64,000 bases of DNA, taken from NCBI RefSeq assembly GCF_000155735.2, contig NC_020908.1:4159001-4223000 (forward strand), read 5' to 3'. A program made the position numbers and the translations under genes. Of this stretch, positions 63,766 through 64,000 are shown piece by piece. The notes beneath the pieces were generated by a model. The model saw nothing but the letters and a program-made list of their open reading frames with translations, did not search any database and was not told the origin of the DNA. The DNA comes from Octadecabacter arcticus 238 (GTDB lineage Bacteria > Pseudomonadota > Alphaproteobacteria > Rhodobacterales > Rhodobacteraceae). The stretch's first letter is position 1; every line of letters starts with the position of its first letter.

Positions 63766-64000
63766 ATGCCCACTTTCTACGGCACCGAAGTGACATCCAG
63801 GCTGATGTTGGGCACCGCACAATATCCGTCGCCCGCGATTCTGGCGGAGGCCTTTCGCCGTTCGGGCGCAGGCATTGCCACAGTCTCTGTGCGGCGCGAG
63901 GCGGGCGGCGATCAGGCGGGGCAGGACTTCTGGGCGTTGATCAGGGACCTCGGTGTTGCCGTGCTTCCCAACACCGCAGGCTGTTATTCAGCGCGCGAGG
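63766..64000 (+). CDS. thiG: Thiazole synthase ThiG (partial, cut by window end)
   Basis: The first 78 codons of Thi[35 protein letters not shown] and [12 protein letters not shown], which is the conserved NTAGC segment. AAGGAGG precedes the ATG. The enzyme joins ThiS-thiocarboxylate, iminoglycine and deoxyxylulose 5-phosphate into the thiazole ring. The gene continues beyond base 64000. Confidence 0.94.
   Translation, partial: MPTFYGTEVTSRLMLGTAQYPSPAILAEAFRRSGAGIATVSVRREAGGDQAGQDFWALIRDLGVAVLPNTAGCYSARE

Noticed and set aside
1..64000. CRISPR array or cas genes
   Set aside because: No regularly spaced short repeats and no Cas-like proteins were seen anywhere in the window.

Overview
The window looks like the chromosome of a marine alphaproteobacterium of the Rhodobacterales (roseobacter group). 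The grounds are gene order and protein style in the phn, ars and thi operons, IS91-type elements paired with a tyrosine recombinase, and abundant IS256-family elements. I cannot name the genus. Two stretches of ordinary metabolic chromosome (about 1-16.6 kb and 61.7-64 kb) flank an IS-rich accessory block.

Left chromosome. At 0.1-3.2 kb lies an arsenate cassette: an ArsR-ArsC fusion, a GAPDH and the ArsJ exporter. At 3.5-16.6 kb lies a nearly complete phosphonate locus: phnX, phnM, a DUF1045 gene, phnN, phnLKJIHG (the C-P lyase core), the divergent regulator phnF, a hexapeptide acetyltransferase, and the importer phnE2-E1-D-C. The right end (61.7-64 kb) is a TPP-riboswitch-led thiamine operon, thiD-thiO-thiS-thiG, cut by the window edge.

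An IS91-like element at 16.9-19.1 kb has a transposase broken by a 31-bp tandem duplication. The accessory island runs from 19.7 to 59.1 kb. It is bracketed by a 135-bp direct repeat (19696-19830 and 58994-59128) that carries the 3' half of a tRNA-fMet gene and a hairpin, so the pair looks like attL/attR of an integrated element whose integrase is gone. Five insertion sequences have recognisable target duplications, four inside the island and a fifth (59.7-61.1 kb) just beyond its right repeat. Three of the island copies split genes that can be rejoined in frame by eye: a metallophosphoesterase, a YqiA-like esterase and a DUF983 gene. The fourth splits a 73-codon ORF.

The island cargo is nucleic-acid and nucleotide-signal enzymes of the kind found in defence islands. 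It includes a tyrosine phosphatase-ADP-ribosylglycohydrolase fusion divergent from a four-gene run (AddB-like nuclease, AddA-like helicase-nuclease, calcineurin-like phosphoesterase, RelA/SpoT-domain protein). Further on are a WYL regulator with a tandem-AAA ATPase, divergent from exonuclease I followed by a small gene, a HEPN-like protein and a 57-aa membrane protein. There are also a DUF91/DUF5655 nuclease-like gene (frameshifted), a macro-domain protein, a GmrSD-like DUF262/DUF1524 protein, a DUF4258-like two-gene unit behind a palindromic operator, and a GIY-YIG-like protein. The best candidates for an undescribed system are the nuclease/helicase/phosphoesterase/alarmone-synthetase operon with its divergent PTP-ARH gene, and the AAA/ExoI/HEPN cluster. 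Function is inferred from domains and gene order only. Several genes are broken by frameshifts, some at A-runs, so sequencing error cannot be excluded for those.
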